This document shows, one piece after another, positions 44,390 through 54,493 of a stretch of 64,000 bases of DNA; the stretch's first letter is position 1; each line of letters opens with the position of its first letter. Location of the stretch: the NCBI RefSeq assembly GCF_004570865.1, contig NZ_SPQS01000002.1, positions 1-64,000 of the forward strand, written 5' to 3'. Position numbers and translations under genes: made by a program. The notes under the pieces are model-generated. The model was not told where the DNA came from. It searched no databases and worked only from the letters and a program-made list of their open reading frames with translations. This DNA comes from Bradyrhizobium frederickii. Lineage in GTDB: Bacteria; Pseudomonadota; Alphaproteobacteria; Rhizobiales; Xanthobacteraceae.

Positions 44390-44884
44390 TTGGCTGATGA
44401 AAGCGTAATGCGCATTGGCGATGCCGCCAACCATGAGGGCCTCGACCACGGGCTCGGCGATCTCGCCCGTGGCGGCCCAGTCGACCAGGAAATTGGCCCC
44501 GGTCCCGCCGCGCACGTCGTCGGTCGGAATGAAGATCGAGATCGTGGCCAGCGGTTTCAGGGCCACCTGATCCTTCAGGTAGGTCTCGACCTGCTTGCCT
44601 GCGGTGTCGAAATAGGCGATGCGTTTGATCACCAGCGGCTGGGTCTCGGAGGCGTTGTGAACACTCAGGGTCACCGAGAAGTCGACGCGCAGCTTGCCCT
44701 GGCTCATCGCCACGCTGGAGTAAGCGGGCACGTAGAACCCGCCGGAGACGGCAAGCTCTTCCTTCGGCATTGCGGCGAGGGAATCGGCAAAGTTCTGTTC
44801 GATATTGACCTTGGATTGTGCGGCCGCGGGCACGGCAAAGGCGAGGGGGCATAGCAGCATTGCTGCGAGCAACCCCTTTCGCAT
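44357..44884 (-). CDS. DUF3124 periplasmic protein
   Basis: 175 residues. A signal peptide (MRKGLLAAMLLCPLAFAVPA) and a beta-sandwich-type domain: SGGFYVPAYSSVAMSQGKLR, VDFSVTLSVHNASETQPLVI, IAYFDTAGKQVETYLKDQVA, RGGTGANFLVDWAATGEIAE. This is the DUF3124 signature (YVPxYS, L-S-H-N, YYDT-G, GGSGANFxVxW). Function unknown. The Lys/Thr/Arg tail derives from a duplicated 33-bp unit. Divergent from the antiporter with 67 nt between starts. Confidence 0.85.
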   Translation of the reverse strand: MRKGLLAAMLLCPLAFAVPAAAQSKVNIEQNFADSLAAMPKEELAVSGGFYVPAYSSVAMSQGKLRVDFSVTLSVHNASETQPLVIKRIAYFDTAGKQVETYLKDQVALKPLATISIFIPTDDVRGGTGANFLVDWAATGEIAEPVVEALMVGGIANAHYAFISQGRPTRTATKK

Positions 44885-44951
44885 GTGACGAATTGCTCGC
44901 TTGCCGCGCCGCAACCCGTCTCTAGGGTGCGGCAAAACGGACCAATTTGGT

Positions 44952-46682
44952 ATGCACGAGCTCATTCGCGACATCACTCTCTCTATCCTCTTTGCCTGGA
45001 TGCTGGGCCTGCTCGCCCATTTCTCCCGGCAGCCGCTGATCCTGGCCTACCTTATCGCTGGCTTCTGCATAGGTCCATTCGGCGCCGGCTGGGTCCACTC
45101 GCAGGAATCGATCAGCGTCATCTCCGAGCTTGGCCTGATCTTCATGCTTTTCATGATCGGCCTGGAGATCGACCTGAAGAAGATCGTGCGGGCAGGGCGG
45201 GTGATCCTGTTCGCGGCGGGCAGCCAGCTGCTCGGCGGCTGCCTGCTCGGGCTCCTGTTCTTCGTCGGCATCGGCCTGGCGCTCGGCGGCGGGCACTTCG
45301 ATGCGGTCTATCTCTGCGTCGCCTGCGCATTGTCGAGCACCGTCATTATCGTCAAGGTGCTCTACGAGAAGCGCGAGCTCGACACGTTGCCGGGGCGCAT
45401 CACGCTCGGCGTGCTGGTGCTTCAGGACATCTTCGCCATCCTGTTCCTGGCGGTGCAGCCGAGCCTTGCCAATCTGCAGGCCGTCGTCATCCTGCTCTCG
45501 ATCGGCCGCGTCGCGGTGCTGGTCGCCGCGGCGCTGCTGGTCAGCCGCTACGTGCTGCCGCGGCTGTTCCACCAGATCGCCCGGCGCCCCGAGCTGATCC
45601 TGCTCGGCGCGCTGGCCTGGTGCTTTCTCGTCGCCGAAACCGCCGAACGGCTGTCGCTGTCGCGCGAGATGGGCGCCCTGATCGCCGGCGTCTCGCTCTC
45701 GACCTTTCCCTACGCCCTCGACGTCACCGCCAAGGTCACCACGCTGCGCGACTTCTTCATCACCCTGTTCTTCGTCGCGCTCGGCATGACCATTCCCGTA
45801 CCGGGTCTCTCCGTGATCGGGCTGGCGCTGATGATCGCGGCGTTCACGGTGGTGAGCCGCCTCCTCACCACCTTCACGCCGCTCTACCTGATGAAGCAGG
45901 GCCTGCGCGCCAGCCTGTTGCCGGCCCTCAACCTCGCGCAGATCTCCGAGTTCTCGCTGGTGGTGATCCAGACCGGCGTCGCCGATCACCACATCGCAGC
46001 CGAGACGGCGAACGCCGCCTCCTTCGCCTTCGTGGTGCTGGCGGTGCTCTCGACCTTCGCGATGAGCCGCAGCGACGAGATCACCCGCTGGGCGATCGGC
46101 CCCTTGAAGCGGATCGGCCTGCGCGACCTCGATCACGGCAGCGGCCATGCCGAGGACGGGCACGAGGGCGGCCATGGCGAGGCCCGCCGCGTCGTCATCC
46201 TCGGTTTTTTCCGTGCCGCGAGCGCGCTGCTGGCCGAGATCGAGCGGCAGGCGCCGGTGCTGCTGGAGCAGATCACGGTGGTCGACTTCAACCCCAATGT
46301 GTACCAGACCCTGCTGTCGCGCGGCCTGCACGTGATCTATGGCGACATCAGCAATGTCGATACGCTGCTCCATGCCGGCATCGGCAAGTCCGAGATGATC
46401 ATCCTCAGCGTGCCGGATTCGCTGCTGAAGGGTGCCACCAACGAGAAGCTGGTCCGCCACGTCCGCGCGCTCAATCCGACCGCCCTGATCGTCGCCACGG
46501 CCGACCTCCTGGCCGACGTCGGCGCCCTCTACGAGGCCGGCGCCAGCTACGTCACCGTGACCCGGCTCAGCGACGCCCATGAGTTGTTTACCGTGATCGA
46601 AGCCGCCCAGGCCGGCCTGCTCGCCGAAAAGCGTGCCGAACTCGATCAGCGGCTCGGCGAGCGGCGCGAGGTGCTGCCTTGA
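44952..46682 (+). CDS. CPA2-type cation/proton antiporter (KefB/YbaL-like)
   Basis: 576 residues. About 12 transmembrane segments (1-385) of a monovalent cation:proton antiporter with GFCIGPFGAGW, ISELGLIFMLFMIGLEIDLK and LVLQDIFAILFLA, then a cytosolic TrkA-N/RCK-like domain (about 410-560: VVILGFFRAASALL, TVVDFNPNVYQTLLSRGLHV, IYGDISNVDTLLHAGI). The RCK nucleotide-binding Gly motif (GxGxxG) is degenerate: GFFRAAS. It probably moves K+ or Na+ against H+ and may respond to ligands differently from KefB. Start ATG 44952 aligns with the first transmembrane helix. Confidence 0.88.
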   Translation: MHELIRDITLSILFAWMLGLLAHFSRQPLILAYLIAGFCIGPFGAGWVHSQESISVISELGLIFMLFMIGLEIDLKKIVRAGRVILFAAGSQLLGGCLLGLLFFVGIGLALGGGHFDAVYLCVACALSSTVIIVKVLYEKRELDTLPGRITLGVLVLQDIFAILFLAVQPSLANLQAVVILLSIGRVAVLVAAALLVSRYVLPRLFHQIARRPELILLGALAWCFLVAETAERLSLSREMGALIAGVSLSTFPYALDVTAKVTTLRDFFITLFFVALGMTIPVPGLSVIGLALMIAAFTVVSRLLTTFTPLYLMKQGLRASLLPALNLAQISEFSLVVIQTGVADHHIAAETANAASFAFVVLAVLSTFAMSRSDEITRWAIGPLKRIGLRDLDHGSGHAEDGHEGGHGEARRVVILGFFRAASALLAEIERQAPVLLEQITVVDFNPNVYQTLLSRGLHVIYGDISNVDTLLHAGIGKSEMIILSVPDSLLKGATNEKLVRHVRALNPTALIVATADLLADVGALYEAGASYVTVTRLSDAHELFTVIEAAQAGLLAEKRAELDQRLGERREVLP

Positions 46683-46852
46683 CGGCATCCGGCCGCCTTC
46701 CTCTCCGGCTGTCTGCGCCTATATCCTGGTATCTTCGGTGCAAGCCGGCCTTCGATGGGCCCGCCGCCCGGAATATGCGGTTGCGTCCAGGACACTAGCG
46801 CCCCGGCCCAAGTCCGGCTAAGCCTCCCGGCATAACCGATAGAGATTGGGAA

Positions 46853-47929
46853 ATGCCCGATAGCATTCAGGAAGTCTTGCAGGCCTTTGCCCGGGGGGAG
46901 CTCGTCGTCGTCACCGACGACGAGGACCGCGAGGGCGAGGGCGATCTGATCGTCGCCGCCTCGCTCTGCACCGCCGAGAAGATGGCGTTCATCATCCGCC
47001 ACACCTCCGGCATTGTCTGCGCGCCTGTGACCGGCGATGACGCGCGCCGCCTGCGGCTCGATCCGATGGTGGCCCATAACGATTCCGCGCACACCACCGC
47101 CTTCACGGTGTCGATCGACTACAAGCCCGATGGCGGCACCGGCATCTCCGCCGAGGAACGCGCCTCCTGCTGCCGTGCGCTGGCCAATCCCAATGTCGGC
47201 GCCAACGATTTCGCCCGGCCCGGTCACATCTTCCCGCTGATCGCCAAGGACGGCGGCGTGCTCTTGCGCTCCGGCCATACCGAGGCCGCGGTCGATCTCT
47301 GCAAGCTCTCCGGCCTGCCGCCGGTCGGCGTCATCAGCGAATTGATGAACGACGACGGCAGCGTGATGAAGGGCGAGCAGGTCGCGCAGTTCGCGGCCAG
47401 GCACAAGCTGAAGCACGTCACCATTGCGGACATGATCGCCTACCGCCAGGCGCGCGAAAAACTGATCGAGCGGGTCTCGACCTTCGTTACCGAAAGCCCG
47501 ATTGGACCCTTGCAGGGCTATGCCTACCGCTCGCCGTTCGATTCCATCGCCCATGTCGCCTTCGTCTATAACGGCGTCGGCGACGGCAAGAACGTGCTGA
47601 CGCGCTTCCACAAGCCGAACATCGTCAAGGACACCTTCACCGGTCACAAGCGCATGGCGGCCGTGCTCGAGCATTTCAAGAAATCCGGCCGCGGCGTGCT
47701 GGTTTACTTGCGCGATGGCGCGGCCGGCGTCCCCGTGGCGCCGTTGTCGGACGAGTCGTCGACGGAGGCCGACCGCAACCGCCAGTGGCGCGAGGTCGGC
47801 GTCGGTGCGCAGATCCTGCGCGATCTCGGCGTCACCTCCATCCGGCATCTCACCTCCTCGGTGCACGACTACAAGGGCCTGTCGGGCTTCGGCATCGAGA
47901 TCGTCGCCAACGAGCTGCTCGAGAGTTGA
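46853..47929 (+). CDS. ribB: 3,4-dihydroxy-2-butanone 4-phosphate synthase with GCHII-like domain
   Basis: 358 residues. The N-terminal half (1-200) is a full RibB: VVTDDEDREGEGDLIVAA, RHTSGIVCAP, HNDSAHTTAFTVSIDY, DFARPGHIFPL, RSGHTEAAVDL. The C-terminal half (210-358) has the GTP cyclohydrolase II fold but lacks the zinc-binding Cys motif (here FHKPNIVKDTF instead of a HSECLTGD-type sequence). This is the RibBX-type arrangement known in proteobacteria, where GCHII activity is supplied by another gene. It makes the four-carbon precursor of riboflavin. No FMN riboswitch was found upstream. Confidence 0.93.
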   Translation: MPDSIQEVLQAFARGELVVVTDDEDREGEGDLIVAASLCTAEKMAFIIRHTSGIVCAPVTGDDARRLRLDPMVAHNDSAHTTAFTVSIDYKPDGGTGISAEERASCCRALANPNVGANDFARPGHIFPLIAKDGGVLLRSGHTEAAVDLCKLSGLPPVGVISELMNDDGSVMKGEQVAQFAARHKLKHVTIADMIAYRQAREKLIERVSTFVTESPIGPLQGYAYRSPFDSIAHVAFVYNGVGDGKNVLTRFHKPNIVKDTFTGHKRMAAVLEHFKKSGRGVLVYLRDGAAGVPVAPLSDESSTEADRNRQWREVGVGAQILRDLGVTSIRHLTSSVHDYKGLSGFGIEIVANELLES

Positions 47930-47937
47930 CACGCGGT

Positions 47938-48057
47938 GTCATTCCGGGATGGCGCTGAAGGCGCCAGACCCGGAATCTCGATGTTGTAGAAACGAGATTC
48001 CGGGTTCGGCGCTCCGGACCGTGCTTACGCGGTCCCGTCGCGTAGCCCCGGAATGAC
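47938..48057. repeat. Intergenic palindromic repeat, type F (copy 1)
   Basis: Outer arms GTCATTCCGGG and CCCCGGAATGAC, inner arms CCGGAATCTCG and CGAGATTCCGGG. The second copy is at 50430-50533. It starts 9 nt after the ribB stop. Confidence 0.8.
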
Positions 48058-48144
48058 CGAAACCAGGACGCAATTGCACTTGTTGCCGCGGCGCTTTAGT
48101 TTGTCGGGCAATTGTTGACGGAACCAGACGCGAAAGGACGTTTC

Positions 48145-49359
<1,215 letters not shown>

Positions 49360-49392
49360 GCGGAAGCGTGAGGCACGAGAACTCTCCAACTG

Positions 49393-49475
49393 CGTCATGG
49401 CCGGGCGTGTCCCGGCCATCCACGTCTTAGGCCACGCGAAGAGCGTGGATGCCCGGCACAAGGCCGGGCATGACG
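49393..49475. repeat. Intergenic palindromic repeat, type G (copy 1)
   Basis: CGTCATGGCCGGGCGTGTCC... and ...AAGGCCGGGCATGACG form the arms, with CCATCCACG / CGTGGATG inner arms. Copies 2 and 3 are at 51501-51627 and 63422-63515. It ends 25 nt before the next ATG. Confidence 0.8.
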
Positions 49476-49499
49476 AAGTCAGCAGGGAATGAGCAAGCC

Positions 49500-50423
49500 A
49501 TGTCCGACAACGACGACGTCCCGTTCAACCGCAATTTTCCGCTGAAGCCCGGCATCGTCGAGGAAGTCCGACCCGGCGTGCGCCGCGTGCTCTGCAACAA
49601 TCCGAGCCCGTTCACCTTCACCGGCACGGTCAGCTACATCGTCGGCCGAGGCAATGTCGCGATCATCGATCCAGGTCCGGACGATGAAGCGCATGCGGCT
49701 GCGCTGCTCGATGCCGTGCGCGGCGAGACGGTGAGCCATATCTTCGTCACCCACACCCATCGCGACCATTCGCCCAACACGGCGCGGATCAAGCAGGCGA
49801 CGGGGGCGCCGGTCTACGCCGAAGGCCCGCACCGGGCCTCGCGCCCGCGTTTCGAGAGCGAGAAGCACAATCCGGAATCCGGCGCCGATCGCGATTTCGC
49901 ACCGGACGTCAGCGTTGCACATGGCGACGTCGTCGAAGGAGACGGCTGGCGGCTCGAGGCCGTGGCGACGCCGGGACACACCGCCAATCATCTGGCCTTC
50001 GCCTGGCCGGAGCGGAAGTTCAACTTCGTCGGCGATCACGTGATGGGCTGGTCGACTTCGATCGTGGCGCCGCCCGACGGCTCGATGATCGACTACATGG
50101 CTTCGCTCGACCGGCTCGCCGCACGCGAGGAAGACCTCTATTTCTCGGGCCACGGCCCGGAGATTCCCGATGGCCAGCGCTTCGTGCGCTTCCTGATCCG
50201 GCACCGCAAGGCGCGTGAGGCCTCGATCCTGCACCGCCTCGCCAAGGGCGAGACCGACATCCCGACCATGGTCCGCGCGATCTATATCGGCATCGATCCC
50301 AGGTTGACGACGGCCGCCGGCTATTCCGTGCTGGCGCATCTGGAAGATCTGGTCGCCCGCGGCGTGGTCGCGACCGAGGGCGATCCCGTGATCGGCGGGA
50401 CGTATCGGATGGCGAACGCCTGA
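49500..50423 (+). CDS. MBL-fold metallo-hydrolase (LACTB2-like)
   Basis: 307 residues. Metallo-beta-lactamase fold: SYIVGRGNVAIIDPGPDDEA, the zinc motif THTHRDHS, ATPGHTANHL (His), FVGDHVMGW (Asp), and YFSGHGPEI (His), and a C-terminal winged-helix region about 230-305. It resembles the LACTB2-type RNase/hydrolase group. Start ATG 49500 follows CAGGGAATGAGCAAGCC; the longer frame begins inside a type G repeat and is not chosen. Confidence 0.88.
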   Translation: MSDNDDVPFNRNFPLKPGIVEEVRPGVRRVLCNNPSPFTFTGTVSYIVGRGNVAIIDPGPDDEAHAAALLDAVRGETVSHIFVTHTHRDHSPNTARIKQATGAPVYAEGPHRASRPRFESEKHNPESGADRDFAPDVSVAHGDVVEGDGWRLEAVATPGHTANHLAFAWPERKFNFVGDHVMGWSTSIVAPPDGSMIDYMASLDRLAAREEDLYFSGHGPEIPDGQRFVRFLIRHRKAREASILHRLAKGETDIPTMVRAIYIGIDPRLTTAAGYSVLAHLEDLVARGVVATEGDPVIGGTYRMANA

Positions 50424-50429
50424 CTCGCT

Positions 50430-50533
50430 GTCATTCCGGGGCGCCGCGAAGCGGCGAGCCCGGAATCCATCGGGCCTCAGCGTTGGTGGATGAATGGATT
50501 CCGGGCTCGCGCTAACACGCGCCCCGGAATGAC
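50430..50533. repeat. Intergenic palindromic repeat, type F (copy 2)
   Basis: Arms GTCATTCCGGGGCG and CGCCCCGGAATGAC, inner GCCCGGAATCCAT / ATGGATTCCGGGC. It lies between two convergent genes, starting 6 nt after the MBL stop and ending 7 nt before the DUF1499 stop. Confidence 0.8.
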
Positions 50534-50540
50534 GGTGGGA

Positions 50541-51395
50541 CTATTTCTTCACCGTCTTTGCCGGGGCCTTCGGCGGCGTCACCGGCGTCTTCTTCACCGG
50601 CTTGAGCGCGTCGGCATCGGCGGCGGTATTGAGATCGTCGATGAATTTCTTGATCCGCGCCGCGTTGCTGCCGAGATCGCTGTCGAAATTGCGCGAGGCC
50701 GAGCGGATATCGACGCGGGAATCATCGCCGTCCGCCACGAACCTCATCGAAATGTCCTCGCGGAAACCCATGATCGGCGTGCGCGCCACCGCCTCGATGC
50801 GGCCGATGCGGCGCGGCGGCTGCGGTGCACGCTCGTCGATGACGATCCATTTGCGCTTGTTGACGAGCTGGAGGGCGATCGCATAGGCGCGATCGACGGA
50901 AATCTCGAGCTCGACGGGCTCGACGTCGGGATAGAAGTGGCGCTGCTGCTCCGCCGAATAGAGGCCGGCATAGACCGCGGGATTGGTGCCCTCGCCGGTG
51001 CGCAGGCGTGCCAGCGCCTCGAAACGCGGCGGGTCGATCGGGTCGGTGGTGATGTCGTAGATCGCCGGCAGCTTGCGATATTGCAGGGCGAGATAGGCAG
51101 GATAGGCGAGGATCGCCCCGTCGATCAGGAAAGCGAGCAGGATGCGCGCCATGCCGCGCGAGCCGTTCTGCCAGATCGCGGCAAAGCCGGCGAGCCCGAA
51201 CAGGATCGAGAGACCGGCGATCGCGAGCCCGCCCAAGAAGGTCGCAAGCGCCGGCTTCGGCTCCAGGAAATCGAAGCGGACGATGATGATCGACACCACC
51301 ACCGCCACCACCGCGAACACGGCCAGATTGCGCGCCCAGCTCGCGAGGCTGGACACGGGCTCCGACTGATAGGGAGCGGAAAACCTGCGGGCCAT
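50541..51395 (-). CDS. DUF1499 membrane protein
   Basis: 284 residues: three hydrophobic segments in the first 110 residues (about 20-40, 48-72, 82-102), then a soluble DUF1499 domain (about 110-255: KLPAIYDITTDPIDPPRFEA, VELEISVDRAYAIALQLVNK, IEAVARTPIMGFREDISMRF, SRVDIRSASRNFDSDLGSNA). Unknown function, membrane anchored. The Lys/Pro/Ala tail (residues 262-284) is low complexity. ATG 51395 is followed directly by the basic MARRF head. Confidence 0.85.
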   Translation of the reverse strand: MARRFSAPYQSEPVSSLASWARNLAVFAVVAVVVSIIIVRFDFLEPKPALATFLGGLAIAGLSILFGLAGFAAIWQNGSRGMARILLAFLIDGAILAYPAYLALQYRKLPAIYDITTDPIDPPRFEALARLRTGEGTNPAVYAGLYSAEQQRHFYPDVEPVELEISVDRAYAIALQLVNKRKWIVIDERAPQPPRRIGRIEAVARTPIMGFREDISMRFVADGDDSRVDIRSASRNFDSDLGSNAARIKKFIDDLNTAADADALKPVKKTPVTPPKAPAKTVKK

Positions 51396-51500
51396 CGAGT
51401 GAGCTCTGCCGGGGTTGGCGATGCCGGCCGATTTGGCGCGACGACGAGCCGTTGAGACCACGGCGCGGCGGCAAATTCAAGGGTTCCGCCATCCCTCTCG

Positions 51501-51627
51501 CCGTCATGGCCGGGCTTGTCCCGGCCATCCACGCCTATCTTTCTTCAGGTCAGAACGTGGATGCCCGGGCCTTCGCCTCGCCGAAGCGGCTTCGGCCGCG
51601 CAGGCGGGACAAGCCCGGGCATGACGG
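51501..51627. repeat. Intergenic palindromic repeat, type G (copy 2)
   Basis: CCGTCATGGCCGGGCTTGTCC and GGGACAAGCCCGGGCATGACGG form outer arms, with CCATCCACG and CGTGGATG as inner arms. It fills most of the gap between the DUF1499 gene and the ligase. Confidence 0.8.
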
Positions 51628-51637
51628 CCGTGGTGAC

Positions 51638-53266
51638 TTACGCCGCCGCGTTCGGGAAGCGATAATCCTTGAACTGGTCGCGCAGCGCCGTCTTCAGGAT
51701 CTTGCCGGTGGCCGTGTGCGGAATACCTTCGACGAAGGCGACGTCGTCGGGCATCCACCATTTGGCGATCTTGCCGTCCATGTACTTCAGGATCTCCTCG
51801 CGGGTGGCCTGCTGGCCCTGCTTGAGCTGCACGATCAGCAGCGGGCGCTCGTCCCATTTGGGGTGGAATACGCCGATCACGGCGGCTTCCGCCACCGCCG
51901 GATGGCCGACCGCGAGGTTTTCGAGGTCGATCGAGGAGATCCACTCGCCGCCGGACTTGATCACGTCCTTGGAGCGGTCGGTGATCCGCATGTAGCCGTC
52001 CTCGTCGATGGTCGAGACGTCGCCGGTGTCGAAGAAGCCTGCCTCGTCGAGGATGTTGCTGTCGACGCGGTAATAGGCCTTGGCCACGGCAGGCCCGGAG
52101 ACCTTCAGCCGGCCGAAGGTCTTGCCGTCCCAGGGCAGCTCCTTGCCGGCATCGTCGGTGATCTTCATCTCGACACCGAAGGGTGCATAGCCCTGCATCT
52201 GGAGCACGTCGAGCTTGGCATCGCCGGTGGCGTTGTGGAACGGCGGCTTCAGCGCCGCGACGCTGCCGATCGGGCTCATCTCGGTCATGCCCCAGGCGTG
52301 GCGCACGTTCGAGCCCATGTCGAGGAAGGCCTTGATCATCGAGCGCGGCATCGCCGAGCCGCCGCAGATCACCATCTTCAGATCCGGCAGCTTGAGATTA
52401 TTGGCGGACATGTGCTGGAGCAGCATCAGCCACACCGTCGGCACGCCGGCGGTGTGCGTCACCTTCTCGGTCGAGAGCAGCTCATAGACCGAGGCGCCGT
52501 CGAGCTTGGCGCCGGGCATGACCAGCTTGGTGCCCTGCGAAGGCGCGGAGAAGGCGATGCCCCAGCTGTTGGCGTGGAACAGCGGGACCACCGGCAGCAT
52601 TGTCTCGGACGCACTCGTGCCGAGGGCGTCGACATTGTTGGCCATCAGCGCGTGCAGCACGTTGGAGCGATGCGAATACAGCACACCCTTGGGATCACCG
52701 GTGGTGCCGGAGGTGTAACACATCGCGGCTGCCGTGTTCTCGTCAAAGTCCTTCCATTTGAATTTGCCGTCCGCCTGCGCGATCCAGTCCTCGTAGGCGA
52801 TCACGTTCTTCAGCGTGGTCTCAGGCATGTGCGCCTTGTCGGTGAGCACGACGTAGCGCTCCACGCTCGGCAGCTTGTCGGCGATCTTCTCCAGGATCGG
52901 AATGAAGGTGAGGTCGGTCATCACGATGCGGTCTTCCGCATGGTTGATGATCCAGGCGATCTGCTCGGGGAAAAGGCGGGGATTGACGGTATGGCAGATG
53001 GCACCGATCCCCATGATGCCGTACCACACCTCGAGATGGCGCCAGGTGTTCCAGGCGATGGTCGCGACACGGTCTCCGAGCTTGATGCCGTCGTGCTCCA
53101 GCATCTGCGAGACCTTGAGCGCGCGCTTGTGGATCTCGGCGTAAGTGGTGCGATGGATCGGTCCCTCGACCGAGCGTGTGACCACCTCCTGCTTGCCATG
53201 AATTTTGGCGGCGTGTTCGATGATCCGGTGGCAGAGCAGGGGCCAATCTTGCATCAAACCAAGCAT
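51638..53266 (-). CDS. Fatty-acid/acyl-CoA ligase (AMP-forming)
   Basis: 542 residues. AMP-binding signature [18 protein letters not shown], the A5-type [47 protein letters not shown] and the C-terminal catalytic Lys in [13 protein letters not shown]. This pattern is typical of medium/long-chain acyl-CoA synthetases acting in beta-oxidation. It activates a fatty acid to its CoA thioester. ATG 53266 is chosen at [15 protein letters not shown], the conserved start; it is divergent from the extensin-like gene (64 nt). Confidence 0.92.
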   Translation of the reverse strand: MLGLMQDWPLLCHRIIEHAAKIHGKQEVVTRSVEGPIHRTTYAEIHKRALKVSQMLEHDGIKLGDRVATIAWNTWRHLEVWYGIMGIGAICHTVNPRLFPEQIAWIINHAEDRIVMTDLTFIPILEKIADKLPSVERYVVLTDKAHMPETTLKNVIAYEDWIAQADGKFKWKDFDENTAAAMCYTSGTTGDPKGVLYSHRSNVLHALMANNVDALGTSASETMLPVVPLFHANSWGIAFSAPSQGTKLVMPGAKLDGASVYELLSTEKVTHTAGVPTVWLMLLQHMSANNLKLPDLKMVICGGSAMPRSMIKAFLDMGSNVRHAWGMTEMSPIGSVAALKPPFHNATGDAKLDVLQMQGYAPFGVEMKITDDAGKELPWDGKTFGRLKVSGPAVAKAYYRVDSNILDEAGFFDTGDVSTIDEDGYMRITDRSKDVIKSGGEWISSIDLENLAVGHPAVAEAAVIGVFHPKWDERPLLIVQLKQGQQATREEILKYMDGKIAKWWMPDDVAFVEGIPHTATGKILKTALRDQFKDYRFPNAAA

Positions 53267-53330
53267 TCCGACGTTCCTCCGAGAAGTCGCTGGGCGCGTT
53301 GTCGCTCTCAGCGTTGGGCCAAAGATTGCC

Positions 53331-54455
53331 ATGACTTTTAGCCTGCCGGACTTTCGCCGCAAATGGTCTTGTCGCGGCTATATGTCCGCTGGCGCGGCAA
53401 TAGTTACCGCTGCGCTCGGGCTATCCCTTGTGCTCGTCGACCGGGCAGAGGCGCGAAGGCAGACATCCCCCCTGGATATCTTCGGTATCGCCGCACCCCG
53501 GCCGCGTCCGGCGGTTCATTCCGCCAGGATTCCGCTGCCGAGACCGCGCCCCGAGGAGGCTCCCAAAGCGCCGGAAGCGGCGCCGGCGGAGGTCGAGGAT
53601 AAACCTTCCCGGGACCGGCCGTCTCCCGACAAGCCGGAAGCCGACAAGCCCGCAGAGGCCGCGGCGCCGCCCGAGAAGCAGGCCTCGGCCTGCCGTCTCG
53701 CGCTGACCGAGGAGATCGCGATCGCGCCCTCCATTCCGGATATCCGCGGCCCCGGCGCCTGCGGCGGCGAGGATCTGGTGCGGCTGGAAGCCGTCGTGCT
53801 GCCGGACAAGCGCAAGGTGACGGTCAAGCCGGCGGCGATCCTTCGCTGCACCATGGCGTCCGCGATCGCCGATTGGCTGCGCAAGGACATGGTGCCGTTG
53901 GCCAGCAGCCTCGGCTCGACCATCAGCGACCTCGATAATTTCGATTCCTTCGAGTGCCGCGGCCGCAACCGCGTCGCCGGCGCGCTGCTTTCGGAGCACG
54001 GCAAGGCCAACGCCATCGACGTGCGCGCCATCAAGCTGGCCAACGGGCAGTCGATCGGACTCACCGACCGTACCATGCCGCGCGACGTGCGCGAACGCGT
54101 GCTGCACTCGGTCTGCGCGCGGTTTTCCACCGTGCTCGGCCCGGGCTCGGACTGGTACCACGAGGACCATATCCATCTCGACCTGGCGCAGCGGCGCAAC
54201 GGTTACCGGATTTGCCAGTGGAATGTCTGGGATCCGCTGCCACAGGTCGCCCCGCTGCTGCCGGCGGAACGTCCCGAGGAAGCGCCGCCGCGCGAGGTCG
54301 CGGCCAAGCCTGAGGCCAAGCCCGAGGTCAAGCCTGATGCACGGGAAGGCGATGACGAGGAGGCGGCGGAGAAGGCTCCAGCGCCTGCGGAGAAGTCGGC
54401 GGCCAAGGGCGGCAAATCCCGGCCGCACAAGCCGGCAACAAAAAAGCGCCGGTGA
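53331..54455 (+). CDS. Extensin-like family protein
   Basis: 374 residues. An N-terminal basic segment and one hydrophobic helix (about 18-36), a Pro/Ala/Lys-rich linker (40-125), an extensin-like C-terminal domain (about 130-300) with CRLALTEEIAIAPS, NFDSFECRGRNRVAGALLSE, HGKANAIDVRAIKLANG and WYHEDHIHLDL, resembling the D-Ala-D-Ala/LAS-type peptidase family, and a Lys/Ala/Glu tail. Located in the envelope. The stop lies within a bidirectional terminator. The His/Asp pattern H...D...HxH is consistent with zinc binding, by inference. Confidence 0.85.
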   Translation: MTFSLPDFRRKWSCRGYMSAGAAIVTAALGLSLVLVDRAEARRQTSPLDIFGIAAPRPRPAVHSARIPLPRPRPEEAPKAPEAAPAEVEDKPSRDRPSPDKPEADKPAEAAAPPEKQASACRLALTEEIAIAPSIPDIRGPGACGGEDLVRLEAVVLPDKRKVTVKPAAILRCTMASAIADWLRKDMVPLASSLGSTISDLDNFDSFECRGRNRVAGALLSEHGKANAIDVRAIKLANGQSIGLTDRTMPRDVRERVLHSVCARFSTVLGPGSDWYHEDHIHLDLAQRRNGYRICQWNVWDPLPQVAPLLPAERPEEAPPREVAAKPEAKPEVKPDAREGDDEEAAEKAPAPAEKSAAKGGKSRPHKPATKKRR

Positions 54456-54468
54456 AGCCGGCGCTTTT
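54441..54468. terminator. Bidirectional terminator overlapping a stop codon
   Basis: AAAAAGCGCCGGTGAAGCCGGCGCTTTT: stem AAAAGCGCCGG/CCGGCGCTTTT with loop TGAAG. The TGA of the extensin-like gene is at 54453-54455, in the loop. It serves also the convergent L,D-transpeptidase (stop at 54494). Confidence 0.85.
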
Positions 54469-54493
54469 GGATGTCAGGAAGATCAGGCGGCGA

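Noticed and set aside
46683..46852. FMN riboswitch upstream of ribB
   Set aside because: None of the conserved RFN-element segments (such as AGGGCGGGG or the CCxGCGGT core) is present, and the gap is only 170 nt without the expected helices.
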